In this document: positions 36,389 through 51,300 of the stretch, piece after piece
Layout: each line of letters starts with the position of its first letter
How positions within the stretch are numbered: the stretch's first letter is position 1
Source: Zooshikella ganghwensis DSM 15267
Lineage (GTDB): Bacteria > Pseudomonadota > Gammaproteobacteria > Pseudomonadales > Zooshikellaceae
Length of the DNA stretch: 63,926 bases
Direction: 5' to 3'
NCBI RefSeq assembly: GCF_000428585.1
Contig: NZ_AUAF01000016.1
Span: 1 to 63,926 of the forward strand
Notes under the pieces: generated by a model
What the model saw: only the letters and a program-made list of their open reading frames with translations
Databases searched by the model: none
What the model was told of the DNA's origin: nothing
Translations under genes and position numbers: made by a program

Positions 36389-39300
36389 GGCATATCTCAC
36401 TTTCATACCAATCCGCGATACTCTCAGCGAGAAAAGCAGAGTTTTTCGGTCCATTCATCGTTAAATGATTTCCAGCAACAGGTATCACCTTAAAGGACGT
36501 GTGGCCAAGTTTTTTCCAAAAGCGATCTTGATGCGCAGGAAAACTCGGAATAACTTCAGTATGCGCAAAAAATAAAATATCACTTACCGATTTTGATGGT
36601 TGGTATTTTTGCATTAATCCATTATTACATTCCCAAACACGCAAATAACGCGGTAAAAACGCTGCGGAGAGAATGGATTCATAGGCTGTACCTTGGCTTA
36701 TTTTCCCCAGGTACTCAACCTTATCTTCCAAGGTCTCAAGTGCTGCATATACGGCATTATCCACATTGATTTCTGCCATACCAAAGGTCAACAAATAATC
36801 AAGAATTTCAGCGCCAGACATGCCATCAGGTAAATTCCCGTAACATGGGCTATCTACCATTATGACAGGTGCATTGACGCCATACCTATGCTTATACTGC
36901 TGAGCCATTTCGTAAGCGACAATGCCACCAAAAGAAGAGCCTGCAAATATCGGTGTTTGTTTTTTCCCAACGCAAGAGATAACCCCTTGCAGATAACTTT
37001 CTGCCATGTCTTCCAAACGACTAAAGTGAACATCACTGGTGAGCATTGGGGAACGAATGGCGTATACGGGATAGTCTTCAGGTAAAGCTTTTGCGAGATC
37101 CCAATAAAAATAAATATCTCCACCAATAGGGTGAATGAGTATGATCGGGGGATGGGATTGCTTCCCTTTTTGCAATAATACAATTGTATCCTGTGCTTCT
37201 GACTGATCTTTTTGCATAGCAGCATTAAGCGCAGTAACAATGGCATTAACAGTCAATCTTGGTAACTGCATAAACTCAATGGTGACACCAAACTGATTTG
37301 TCACTCTGGAACTGTATTGAACAGCAGTGAGCGAATCGCCTCCAAGCTCAAAGAAATCAGCATCAGGATTTACTGTCTCAAGCCCAAGCACATGGCAGCA
37401 AATATCGCTGACTTGCTCATTAAGCGCTTTATCAGAACTGATGGTGTTTTCCTGCGTTATAGCCTCAGGAACAACGGTTTTAGCCTTATTTTCACCTATC
37501 CAGTAATGATCACGCGCAAAAGCATAGCCTGGCATTTTAATTCTGTTTTCTGGGGATAACTGCCAGAACTTTTGCAGATCAACGGGGACAGAAAGGCAGA
37601 ACAGTTGCCCAACCATCGACATCAAATGTTGATAGGGGGAGCGCTCAGCCAGGCCCTGAATGACATGATGCGTTAGCTTGCGACCTTGGTGACGTTTTGC
37701 CAGTCCACTCAAAATCGTGCCAGGTCCTACTTCAACCAACACCATGTCGGAAAACTGCTTGCTGTTGAACAGTGTCGAAAGACCCGCTTCAAACATCACG
37801 GTTTGGCGGAGATGTTCTACCCAATACGCCACAGAACATGTTTGCTCTGGCTTAATCCAGTCACCACTCAAATTCGAAATATAAGGCAACACTGGAGGGT
37901 TCAGCTGCACTGAGCCAACCAACTGTGCAAAATCATCCAAAATGGGATCAAGCATAGCAGAGTGGAAAGCTCTGGAGACTTTCACGCTACGGTAGGTTAT
38001 TCCCTGTTGGTTTAATACGGCTTCCAAAGCCTCTACCTTGTCAGGCGCGCCAGATATCACACATGACTGCACCTCATTAATAGCAGCAATATCCAACTGG
38101 TGAGTCTCAACAAAGGGTCGAACCTCCTCATAAGTACAGCGCGCCGATACCATTCGACCTTGGGGCAGAGATGCTAACAACTGCCCACGCTTAATCACCA
38201 GTGATAGCGCATCAGTCAGTGACAGAACACCTGCACAGCAAGCTGCGACATACTCACCAAGACTATGGCCTATCATTGCTGCAGGGGAAACGCCTTTATC
38301 CATCAGCCATTTTGCCAGTGCAAACTCACAGATAAACAGCGCTGGATGAGTAATCGCTGTGTCATTGATGCGCTCGCTGGCTGCCAGCAGATCCTCACGT
38401 GAGACCTCGTTCCCTAGCATTGGGGATGCAATATCCAAGCACTGTTCTACCCAAAAACGGAAAGCTGGCTCATTATCAAATAACCACTGAGTCATGCCTT
38501 TATATTGCGCTCCCTGCCCTGGGAACATAAAGACCACTGACGGTACTCGACCAGGTTTATGGATTATCTGGGGCTGTGCTACTAAAGCCTCTGCCAATTC
38601 CTTACTGTTGTTGCCCGTCACCACCCTCTGGCAATCAAATCGGCTCCTGGAGTGCATTAGCGTATAGCCCGCACGCACTAATTGCTCTGTTTGCGCATCA
38701 CGCACAAACGCGGCCATTGCTGCAGACTGACGGCGTAAGCCTTCTTCATCGGGTGCTGACAAGCAAAGTAGTAACGGTCTACCTGTAACACCTTCCTGTA
38801 GTGAAGGATTCGTTTCCGGCGCCTCTTGTAAAATCACGTGGGCATTGGTTCCACCAATACCAAAAGCACTGACCCCCGCTGTTCTTAGCCCACTGCCTTG
38901 ATCTTGCGTCCACTCCTCTGTCGTTTGCTGCACTTTAAAGCCTCGTATAGCCAGCTTCAGTTCAACATTTTCCTGCTGGAAGTGAACCGTTGGCACCAGG
39001 GTTTTATGCTGTAAACATAAAGCGACTTTTATGAGTCCTGCAATTCCAGCCGCAACATCAAGGTGTCCCAGATTACTCTTCAACGCACCAATTGCGCAGG
39101 GCTGTTTAGATGTTCTGCTAGAAAGCGCCTGAGATAAGCCAGCAATTTCAATAGGGTCTCCTAACTTAGTACCTGTACCATGCGCTTCTATGTAAGACAC
39201 ATCATCAGCAGAAACCTGTGCATTGGCCATTGCCTGCCGAATAACAGCAGCCTGACGGTCTTCACTCGGCGCGGTGAACCCCGCTTTATGATTGCCATCA

Positions 39301-42300
39301 TTATTGATTGCGCTGCCCTTAATAACAGCAATCACACTGTCACCGTGTTCCAGTGCTTGAGCAAGGGGCTTGAGTAATACAACGCCAACACCCTGACCCT
39401 CAATTGTGCCCGTGGACTCACTATCAAAAGGACGACAATGACCATCCGCTGAGAAAATCATTCCTGGCTGATAAAGGTAACCTTGCTTCTCAAGCTGCCC
39501 CAATGAAATACCTCCTGCAATAGCCATCTGGCAATCACCAGCTTGTATTGCGCGGCAGGCCTGATGCACGGCCACCAGCGAGGAGGAGCAAGCCGTCTGC
39601 ACGGTCATTGCAGGCCCTGTAAGGTTTAGGGTGTAAGCGACTCTGGTTGCCAAAAAGTGCGACTGATTACTAATCATCACCTGATAGTGATCAACCAGGT
39701 CAGCATGCTTCATCGATGGCAGCACATAGTCTGACTCGTAATGATTATTCCCAACACTGGCATACACCCCCACATCATCCGTGATGGTTAACGGGTCATA
39801 GTTAGCATTTTCAAAAGCATGCCAAACACACTCAAGGAAAACGCGATGTTGTGGGTCCATCATCATGGCTTCTTTGGCTGTTAGCCCAAAGAAGCCCGCA
39901 TCAAAGTACTCAATGCCTTCTAGTTTACTTTGTGCCAACACATAGTTGGGGTTACTAAGCTGCGACTCTGGTACTAACCCCTGCAGTTCTTCAAAGGAGT
40001 AACGTGACACAAGCTCTTTGCCTACTTTCAGGTGCTCCCAAAATTCAGCCAGGGTTGCGGATTGTGGAAAACGGCCCGACATACCGATTATTGCAATATC
40101 GTTATGTGCGATAGACTGTGCTTTTGGCTTAACCACTGCTGGCTTCGATACGCTAGCCTGCTGTTCAACATAGTGCACAATGCTGGCAATAGTCGGCAGC
40201 TTAAACAGGTCAATCAATGACACTGTAGACTGCACATCTGCAGGTAATAACCCATGCATTCGGGTAAGGAGTATTGAGTTTCCGCCTAACTCAAAAAACT
40301 TTTCCTGAAGCCCAACTGACTCTCTTTGCAGCAGCTGACACCAAACAGACTGCAACACCTGTACCAGTGGCTCACTTTCAGTCTTAAATGCTTCATCATC
40401 AGTTGCCAGGCTATCAAAGGTTGGTGCAGGCAGTGCTTTGGAATTCAGCTTGCCATTTACCGACATAGGTAAGGCTTCCAGTGCAATAAATTGCTCAGGA
40501 ACCATATAATCAGGCAGTTTTTGCTTCACCCACTGCGCCAGGGTAAGCGAACTCATATCAACAGCCGACGACACATAATAGCCTACCAACACCTGAGCAT
40601 TGCTGGACCCTGCTGAACTATTTACCAGCTGAACAGTGACTTGCTGTATTTGCGGATGAGCCAGCATCGCCTGCTCAATATCCGCTTTTTCAATACGGTG
40701 CCCCATGACTTTAATTTGCCCATCCTGGCGGCCCATAAACAGCAAGCTGCCATCATCCAGCTGCCTGACCATATCCCCTGTTCGATACCAAGTCCCATCT
40801 GCAAAGGGCAAACGTATAAACCTGCTTTCGTTTAACTCAGGCTTATTCACATACCCCTGTGCTACACCTGTACCGCTGATATAAAGTTCACCACATGCGC
40901 CTAATGGTAAAGGCTCACCCTGCAGACCTAACACAGCGCAACGCTCTCCGGGCAAAGGCCACCCAATACTGATAACGCCTGTGTCTTGCCCTGCTAAATA
41001 GGTTTTACTGGTAGACCAGATGCAGGTTTCTGTTGGCCCATAAACATTAATCACCCGCGAAAACTTAGCCAATGCACGTTGGGCCAAGTGATGAGATAAG
41101 GCTTCCCCCCCCACCAGCAGCGTACACTTTGTGGTTTGCTCGAATGATGGCAACGTAAACTCAAGCATACTTGGCGTGGTTTGAATAAAGTCGAGTGACT
41201 GACAGTTAATAGGACTTTCCCTGTAATCACCCAGTGTCAACGTACCTCCCGATAGGAATGGCAAACCAAACTCTGCCCCGAAAATATCAAACACCATGTT
41301 GGTCATGCTGAAGGTATTCAGCCTAGTCTTATTCGGGAAGTGAGCCTGCCATAGCCCATGTAACGTCGCTATAAACGCACTATTGGATAACGCAACACCT
41401 TTAGGCTGGCCTGTGGTGCCAGATGTATACAGGATATACGCGGTATCTTGTGGCTTGATCTCCGGCTCAGCTAAATTCGCTGGAACATTGAGTAATGCCT
41501 GTTTGGCGCTGTCCAGGACAAGTGTAGGAATAGATACATTTAGTAATAGCTGGTCATGCAAACCATCAGTAACCAAACAGTCAGCCTGGCAATCCTGCAA
41601 AATATACTCAATTCGCTCTGCAGGATAGTCATAAGACAGGGGCACATAGGTTGCGCCAAGCCTCCCTATAGCGAGAATGACCGTTAATGCTAACGCATCT
41701 CTTGGCATTAATAGCGCAACTCGCTGTCCTGAGCTTATGGCGTATTCCGACTGAAGACAGTATGCCACCGCCAATACTTGCTGATGCAGTTGTAAGTAGC
41801 TGAGCACTTCACCAGAGTGACATAGGGCAGGCGCATCTGGCTGAAGGCAAGCATAATGCCCAATCGCTGCCGCCAGGTTACGCGTTGGGATTGCTGGAAC
41901 CATGTTTTGCAGTTTTTCACCTGTCATTATGGATGGCGCAAACTGCAATTGCTGCTCATTAGGATCAGCCAGCACCTGCGTTACTATCTGCTGCAACACA
42001 TTTAAAGCCTGCTGCATCTTAGTTGTGCTGAACCACTCTGTCGCAAAGTCCAGATGGATATTGATTGCGTCTGCTTGCTCTTCAACCTGGAGTGCCAATG
42101 GATAGTCCCGATGTTCCTCTCGGGATACGAATTGATGATGTAAACGGTCAAGGTCGTTCTGCAAACTTGGGTCAGGATAGTTTTCAAAAACATACAATGA
42201 GTCAAACAGCCTGCTGCCACCCTGCTGTAAGTCTGCCAAACTGACTAAACTGCGGCTATTGGCTTCTCCCACGGCATCCTGTAATGCACTGATCTGCGCG

Positions 42301-45300
42301 AGTAAGCTGGTACCTGTATCATGCTGGTGCTTAATTGGCAGTGTATTGAGAAACATGCCAACAGCATGTTCAATGCCCGCTACAGGTAACATTCTGCCCG
42401 CAATGACAGTACCGACAACCGTTTGTGCCGCCCCAGAATACAGTGATAAGAGCTTGTGCCAAGCAAACAGGAACACGGAGTTCACCGTAATACCGTACTT
42501 TTGTGCCAGCCCACTCAAAGAAGACAGTTCAGCGTTGCTCAGTTTGAGACTAAGTCTCTGTAATGATTTAACCTGACGCTGTTGTCGATAATCTGCCGGT
42601 GAAACCTCTGGATGCAGCAGCGAAGATAAAGGCATGGCCTCTTCAACATCACTTAAATACTCACTCCAATAGTCTTTATCGGCATTTTGATGTTGCTGTA
42701 TGTAGTTTTGTACGGCACTGAAAGCATCAGAAACTAAAGGTAAGGGGGTGCCTTTCTGCAACGCATCATAAGTGTCATGTAAATGAGCCATTAAAATAGG
42801 GCTGCTCCATCCATCAAGAATGGCATGATGAACATTAAACAAGCAGCAATAGTGATGCTGATCCAGCTTCACCAAACAAACTCTGAACAGCCCTCCAGCA
42901 CTAAGGTCGTAATTGCACTGCCGGTCCTGCTGCTGAAGCTGCGCTAACGCCTGCTCACGGTCGCTATCATTCATGTCACTGAAGTCATGATAAGCCCAGG
43001 GAAAGTCCATATCTCGGTCAACCACCTGGACAATCTCTCCCCGCCAGTCAAACCGGGAGCGCAAACAGGCAAGCTGGTTTTGCAACAGCTGCCAGGCTTG
43101 GAGAAAGAGCTGAGGTTCAACCTGAGCGTGGTAATCCCAACGGACAGCAATACGATATGAGGCATCCTGATCACCATAGGCCAGGCTGTGATGTATCATC
43201 CCCTGCTGCAGGCTATTTGCCCTAAATACCTGCTCAACTTCTTGGTGCTTCTGCAGTTGATCCAGATAATTTTGAGACACCACAAAGTTAACATCAGATT
43301 CTGTCAACCAAGTGCGTTGCTCATCTCCCAATTCAGATAGCAGCATATCCAGTTGCGCAGAAAGTGCTTCCGCCACGTTCTGTGCTGTTATATCTCTGAG
43401 GCTGGATTTTACTAACAGCTGTAACTGACCATTTGCCAGCCAACTGACGACTTCCAGTAGATGAAGTGATGGGTTTTCTGAGTGGCTAGATAGTTCGCTA
43501 TACGCTAAAGCCAATTGCCATGGAGAAGACTCAGTAGACTCAATCCTGCCTAAATAGTTAAGGCTCACCCCATCCAAAGAGGTACAGGGCATCGAAAAAG
43601 CAGCACCATAATTCAACCCTTTTTCTGCACAGCGTCTTAACTGATTTTTTGTGTCTATTAACTGTTCACGGCCATTGGTTTTCGCTGTCAAACGAACAGG
43701 GTAGCGACTGGTAAACCAGCCCATAGTGCGGGAAACATCAAGCGTTTCATGCTCATGCTGTCGTCCATGCCCCTCTAACCATAACGAGTGGGATTGCTGC
43801 CCCGTGTACTGTTGAAGAAAACGGCTGAGCGTCCAAGCCAGGCAGTCTTGGGGTTGCATACCCAAAGGACGAGTCCGCTCAAGCAAAGAATCGGTGGTGT
43901 CACTGCTTAGCTGTAAACGATATTCTGTTGATTCACTACCTTTGGACGCGGCCAGTAACGCTGCTTCTGGCCCAGGCAATTGACTTTGCCAAAATGACAT
44001 CTCCTCATCAGTAAGGGATAGGCTATTGACCAGCTCACTCCACTGCCGATAACTGCTACTCTTGGACCCGAGTGGCTGCCTCAGATAGCCCTGATATAAA
44101 TCCTCAATCAAAACCGACTGACTAACAGTATCAATAATTAAGTGATGCCAGGCCATAAAGAGCCGACCTTGTCCATCACTGAAACCATCAAGGTAAGCAA
44201 ACACACTCAATGGACCGTTTGCCAAGTCAAACTGGCTATGAAGATTAGCGAACGTCTCTTTCAAGCAGGCATCAAACCCAGGCTCATGTTCTTTGACCGA
44301 CAGCTCTCTAATATCCACTCGATGACAGGCCGGTTTTGCAGAGTCGGGTTGATAATGCTGCACCCACTCACCACTATCATTTACCGTAAAACGCAGTGCA
44401 AAGGCATCATGGTGCGCTACCACTTGACTGACAGCTTGCTCAAGACGAGAAAGGGACAGTGGCGGCGTCACTAACATGGCCGTCTGATTCCAGTGACTGG
44501 CCACCGCCCATTCGTTTGAAAAAAACCACTGTTGAATGGGGAGTAAAGGCACTTCCCCTGTCAGTGGCGGCTGTCCGGTTTGAGGCTCAGCAACATGAGG
44601 GTTTGAGTTTTGCAGTTTGTCTGAGACAAACTCAGCCAAGGTAGCTACTGAACGATAAGTAAACAGCTCCCTTAACCCAAGCTCTACCTGCATTTCACGG
44701 CGCAGACGGCCCACCATCTGAATCGCCATGACACTGTCGCAGCCTAGAGAAAATATATCATCATGAATCCCCAGCCGTTCTTGGGAAATGTTCAGTACAC
44801 CCGCCCAAAGCTGACAAAGTTTAGCCTCTATCGAGTTGCTTGGCTGACAGTGCTGGTGTGGAGTATGGGTATTTGGCACAGGCAATGCATCCCGGTCCAG
44901 CTTGCCATTGGCCGTTAGCGGGAGTGAGTCCAGAGCAATGAGGAAAGGCGGTACCATATACTCTGGTAGGCGCAACTCAAGCGCCTGGCGGAGTGACTGC
45001 TCATCGACCTGAGCTTTCGTCACATAATAGCCCACGAGATTTACCGCTGAGTTTTCTCCATCCACAGGCTGAGTGAGGACAAGCGACTGCTCAACCCCCT
45101 CAAACTGAGTAATCACTGCTTCGATCTCACCAAGCTCAATACGATGGCCGCGCACCTTGACCTGAAAATCATTGCGTCCCTGGAAAATAATATTGCCATC
45201 AGACTCAACACGGCCCAAGTCACCGGTTTTATAAATCCGCCCTAAGTCTGGATGCTCTATGAAGCGCTCACCGGTCAACGCCTCATTTTTCCAGTAACTT

Positions 45301-48300
45301 AGCGCCACGCCTAACCCACCAATGTAGATTTCACCAGTCACCCCCACCGGGCAGGGCTGCAGCTGATTATCCAAAACACTCATGGTTTGGTTCGGCATTG
45401 CCTTGCCATAAGGCACTGAAGCCCAATCAGACTGACGAGATTCAATCGGGTACCAAATTGACCAAATACTCCCTTCTGTAGCCCCCCCTAAGCTGAGTTG
45501 CTTGGCTGCCGGGAATGTACAAGCGAGCCTATCGAGGAGGTTGAGTGGAATCCAATCTCCACTCATCATGAACAGTCGCAGCGATGGCAGCGGAGTATTG
45601 GTTGCAGAGGCAGCTTCTTCCAACAGACCCGCAAGCTGGGGAACAGTATTCCAAATGCTGACCTTTTCCTGCTGTATCAACGGTAACCAGCAGTCAGGGG
45701 TCTTCACATGTTGCTGATCAGGAAAAACAACTTTGGCACCTACAGCGAGTGCACCGAACAAGTCATAAACTGACAAGTCAAAACTGAGCTCAGACAGCGC
45801 AAATAAAGCATCATTGGCAGTGACGTTATACTGCTCATTCACCGCAACAATGGTATTCACTGCACCCCGATGACTGATCGTCACGCCTTTAGGCTTGCCA
45901 GTAGAGCCCGAAGTAAAAATGACATAAGCAACATCATCTGGCTTAACCTCGGGTAAGCTCACTTTGGCGCTACAGAACTCATCGGCCAAAGCCGTCTCAA
46001 TGCAAAGGCTTGAGATGCTTTGCATCAGCTTAAAATCACGCTGAGCTTGAAGCTCTGTGATTAAAAGATGATCTGCCTCAGCCTGTGCCAACACACCATT
46101 CATTCTCTCTTCAGGCCAGTCAACATGCAGTGGCAAATAACCTTTACCGGCCTTCATTATCGCCAAACAAGCACACAGCTGGGCGTATCCCTTATCTGCC
46201 AAAACGGCTATTAACTCTCCCTCCATTGCTACACAGTGACTGGCTAAACGCTCACTATCCTGCTGTAACTGGGCGTAGGTATAACTTTGTCCTAAACGCT
46301 CATCATAAACTGCAATACGGTGTGCTTCCCTGGCCTGCTTTTCAAACAAGCTGACCAGAGTTTCTTCACTCACCGGCTGGTTGGCACTGTTGATCAGAGC
46401 AATACAGCGCTCATCCTCTGGCGGTAAATAGCCACGGGGCACACTCCTAGACCATTCTTGTGTAGCCAAGTGGGTGATCAGCTCGCAATAGCAGTGATTT
46501 AAATGGGGGATAAAATCCGGCTCAAAAAGCTGATCGACATACAGCCACTTACTCATGAATCGATCACCCGACTCGACCGCCTGCAAATCAATCCATGCTT
46601 GGGATGTCTGCGCACACCAGTAACGCTGTTCCCTTAGCTCACTCTCGACAAGAAATGACCGTTTCTCCCAGCGATCAGTCTGCTGTCCAATAACACCAGT
46701 AAAGACAATAGGTGATGTAGCAGCATTCGCATCAAGCTGATGTCGTTTCACCAGCTCTCGCTGTACTTGAATACCGTTATAAAGTGCATGATTGACATCA
46801 TCCCACATGCGGTCATGAGTGCGGTTGATGGTTTCAAGTAGCTGACTGCCAGCATCCTTGAAGTGAAATAGGTTAGTCGATGTAAAGTCACCCAAGATCT
46901 CATCAACACGCTCACAAACTGGATAACGGTTAAACAGCGTCAGGGTAATTAAGAACTCGTCATTACCAGAAAAGCGTGCAATCAGGTAACCGTATAGTGC
47001 AAGCAGTACAGAAGAGTAAGACACCTGATAATCTTGAGCCTTTTTCTTAAACTGCTGCCAAATTTCAGGCTCCAGATAAAGCGTATGCTCGGAAAACGTC
47101 GGCTGAGTGACGTTCATAGGCTCTTGCTTAAGCGGTAAATTGGGGCGCAAAGGCAGGGTTTGTAACTTTTCAGCCCAATATGCTTTATCCTTTTCATACC
47201 AAACAGAGTTTGGCAGGTGCACGACATAGTCCTGATAATCTTTGAAGTTAACCTTTGGCAAACTGGCCGTAATATCCTCACCACGATATAGCCTGTCGAG
47301 TAAGGAATACATCATCAGCCGGCTTTGCACATCCAACAGAATTAAGTCAATGCTGACATGCAGCACATAACAGTCTTTAAACTGACTGACTTCAAAGGTA
47401 AACAGCGGAAAGCAGGAAACATCATAGACCGCGTGAGACAGCCTATGGCGAACATCTGCCAGAGTGGCATCGCTCTTATTAACATCAAAGTAGTTGGTAT
47501 GCACACAGTAATGCCCAACCTCACTTGTTGGTAAGTAGCGCTGGCGCATGGTGTTTTCATCAAACACTGTGCGTAACACAGGACACAGGCTAATCAGCTC
47601 GTTGATTGCATTTTCCAGCCGGTTAATGTCCAGTGAGCTGTACACATACTCGTTGTATATATGATTTGCCACATTGCCAATTTCATACTGCCCCATACGT
47701 CCAAGCAAATAAGCTTTTTGGATTTCCGTCATGGCAAAGTCTTGCGTGCTTTCCCCTTTAGCTGATAAAGGCAACTGTGCTAAATCAGCCTCTCCCGAGA
47801 TAAACTTAAAATCACTCGCCGAGTATTCTGTCGTCTTTTGGTTGGCACACAAGTCAACCAGCGCAACCAATGCTGTCTGGTAACAGTCCAGGAGTTTCTG
47901 ATTAACCGCTTCAGTCAGGCAGGATTTAACTTCGATATGCAGCTGCCCATCAACAACAAAGCCAAAAATGGTGATGCTAAAAGGCCAGTCTTCAGGATGC
48001 CCTATCGTTTGTCCTGTATCTGTCACTACTAGATGCCACTGCTCAGTATGCTCTGACGTAGGTTGTACCAAGGAATCTAGCTGACCTAAGTAGTTAAAAC
48101 ACACTGATGGTATGGGCAGATCGCTGCTTTGTGCCCAGGTACCATAGCCTACGCCATTACCAAGCATCGCCCGCAGCTGCTCTTTACAACCTATCAAGGT
48201 TGTTTGCAGATTCTGGCAGGATTGCAGTTTGTAGGGAGATAAACTGGTAAACCAACCCACTGTCCGCTCAATATCCAGTGGACTATCAATGACCTCTGCA

Positions 48301-51300
48301 ATGACTTCTCGGCCATGGCCTTCTAGAGAGATATGGGTGACTTCGCCCGCTAACACTTCGGTTAATGCGGTGTCTGCCGCTGCAATCAGTACATCATTAA
48401 TCTGCGTATTAAATGCTTTATGGCACTCTCCAAGCAGCGACTGGGTCAATGATTGGGGCAGTTTAATCTGACTTGAAGTAAATGGCTGTTTATTGGACAG
48501 AAAACCTTGCGGGACACGGTAATCTTCCATTAATGCTTGCCAATACCTTAATTCTTCAGGGTGTTGATGTGGATACTGTTCAATACACTGGCTCCACTGT
48601 CGATAGCTACTGCCTTTCTGCGGAAGCTTCTTGCCTTGATATAACACCTGCAGGTCATGAACAATAATGCCCCAGCTGACGCTGTCCATGATCAAGTGGT
48701 GGAAAGCACAGAACAGCAGTCCTCGATCTGGTTTGAGTCCCTCAATATAGACAAACTGAAATAAAGGGCCTGAGGTGAGATCAAAACTGCTTTGCCAGCT
48801 GGTCATTAACTCACTCAACGCTTGCGCATCAGTATGCTCATCCAGATTCACCTGTATGACGTTGACTGGCTGCTGCTCACCATAGAACTGGCGTGGATAT
48901 TGACCTTCAGGGGTATCGGTGTAATGCAGTCGCAAGGCGTCATGGTGCTTTACTAGCTCAGACACAGCATGTTGCAACGCATTCTGCTCTAACAACGGTA
49001 CATCTATGCAAAACGCTTGGTTCCAGTGCTCTGGTTGAATAAATTGACGCGCAAAGAACCAGGACTGAATAGGCAGTAAGGGCACCTCGCCGCTTAACAC
49101 CCCTTCTTCTACTTGATAGGTAACGCTTGATCGTTCTTCGCCTGCTAACTGACAGAGCGCACTTATCGTTTTTAGCGCAAACACATCCTTTACTGATAAG
49201 TCCAGCAGTGACGCCTGACGAAGCTGGCTGACCAGCCGAATGGCCATGATGCTATCTAACCCGAGCTGGTATAAGTTGGAGCTACATCCCAACTGCTGAG
49301 GTTCCAGCCCTAACAGTGCTGCAACAATGTCTCGCACAGAGGCTTCTAGTTCATTTTTCGGGGCAACCACATTATCTGTGAGTGTGCGTTCCGGGATTGG
49401 TAATGCTTTTACATTCAGCTTGCCATTAACTGTTACGGGTAGCGCATCTAAACGGACAAAGGACTCTGGAACCATGTACTCAGGCAAGGCTGCCAATAGG
49501 TGCGACTTGAGCATTTCATCGCTACATTCATCTGCGGCAACGATATAACCAACCAGCCAGGGCTGCGTGTCCTTCACCACAGTTACCGCTGCTTGAGAGA
49601 CGAGAGGATGTAACTCTAGGTTCGTTGTGATTTCACCCAGCTCAATTCGAAAGCCACGAATTTTGACCTGGAAATCATTCCGTCCCAAATAAACCACAGA
49701 GCCATCGGGCTGCTGGTATACCAGGTCACCCGTTTTATAAAGTCGTCCATTGATTCCGTGTTGTTTATCTTCCGTGCTCTGGTAAGGGTTTTCTACAAAC
49801 TTTTCTGCAGTAAGTGCAGGATTATTAAGATAACCTCTAGCCAGTCCAACACCAGCCAGATGTAACTCACCTACCGCCCCAGGTGGGAGCAATCGTAAAT
49901 TTTCATCTAAAACGAGAGCCTGGATATTATCGATTGGCTTACCAATCAGCACTTTTGATAATGCCGGATCATTACAATCGAAAAACAGCACATCAATTGA
50001 AGCTTCGGTTGGCCCATAAAGATTATGAAGCTGGACATCAGGCAATAAGGCTTTTATGTCCTTCGCCTGAGATAAGTGCAACGCCTCACCACTACAGAAC
50101 ATATATTTCAATGAGGCCAAACGTGCGAGTGCGTTAGGTCGAGCGCCCAGGGTCTGGGTGAAGGCACTTAACATTGAGGGTACAAAGTGCAGTGTTGAAA
50201 TTTTTTCTCGCTCGATCAAATCAATCAAATAATCCGCATCTTTGTGTCCATCAGGCTCCGCCATAATGATCGCAGCGCCATACCAGTTAGCCCAGAGCAG
50301 CTCCCAAACAGACACATCAAATACATAGGGTGTCTTTTGCAGAACACGATCATCCACAGCCAGTGGATAGTTCTTTTGCATCCACTCTATACGATTAACC
50401 AACCCACGGTGCTCACACATAACACCTTTAGGCTTGCCTGTCGTGCCTGAGGTATAAATGACATAAGCTAAGTCGGTAGGATTCACCGCAACAGACAGGT
50501 TTTGAGTTTGCTGATCAGCAAGCAGACAGCGAGTTTCAGGAGTGTCGAGTAGCAGCAAACGCTCTTTAAAATCAACGAGGCTGTCTGCGTGCTTACTGTG
50601 AGCCAAGATCATGGCAGCCTGACTGTCACTGAGGATATATTCCACTCGATCCTGCGGAAAATCTGGCTCAAGCGGAATATACGCGGCACCAGTTTTCAGT
50701 ACTGCCCAGATACTGATGACAGTATCTACACTTCGCTCCAGGCTTAATGCAACCAGGCCACCTTGGACAACCCCTTGCTCTGTAAGGTAGTGAGCAAGCT
50801 GATTAGCGCGCTCATTCAGTTGCTGATAAGTCAGCCGCTGCCTGGCATCTGCTACCGCTAAATTGTAAGGTGTTTGTTCAACCTGCTGCTCCAAAATAGC
50901 CGCGACATGGGTCTGATCAGAAAAGTCACAACGTGTATCGTTCCAAAGCTGGAGTAGCTGATGTTCTACTCGATTTGAAATAGGTAACAACTGGCTCAGT
51001 GGAGACAACCACACACCTTCATATTGCTGTTTTAGCGAATCCACAAAGCTATTAAATATGGCTTCAACTTGTGCCTGCTCGTACTTTTCTGCAGCATAGG
51101 TCAGTGTGAATGACAAACAGGAGGATTGCACACCTGCAATCAGTGAGATGCCGAACTTTTCCGCCAGGTCTGCATAAGGTTGAATTTGATATTCAGTGTT
51201 TTGAGTTTGTGCTGAATACTCATCAAAGTTATGCAGGGTAAACAGCACCTGAACCAGTTCAGCCAGCCTTGGCGCGCCCCCCTGAATACCCTCCACCAGT

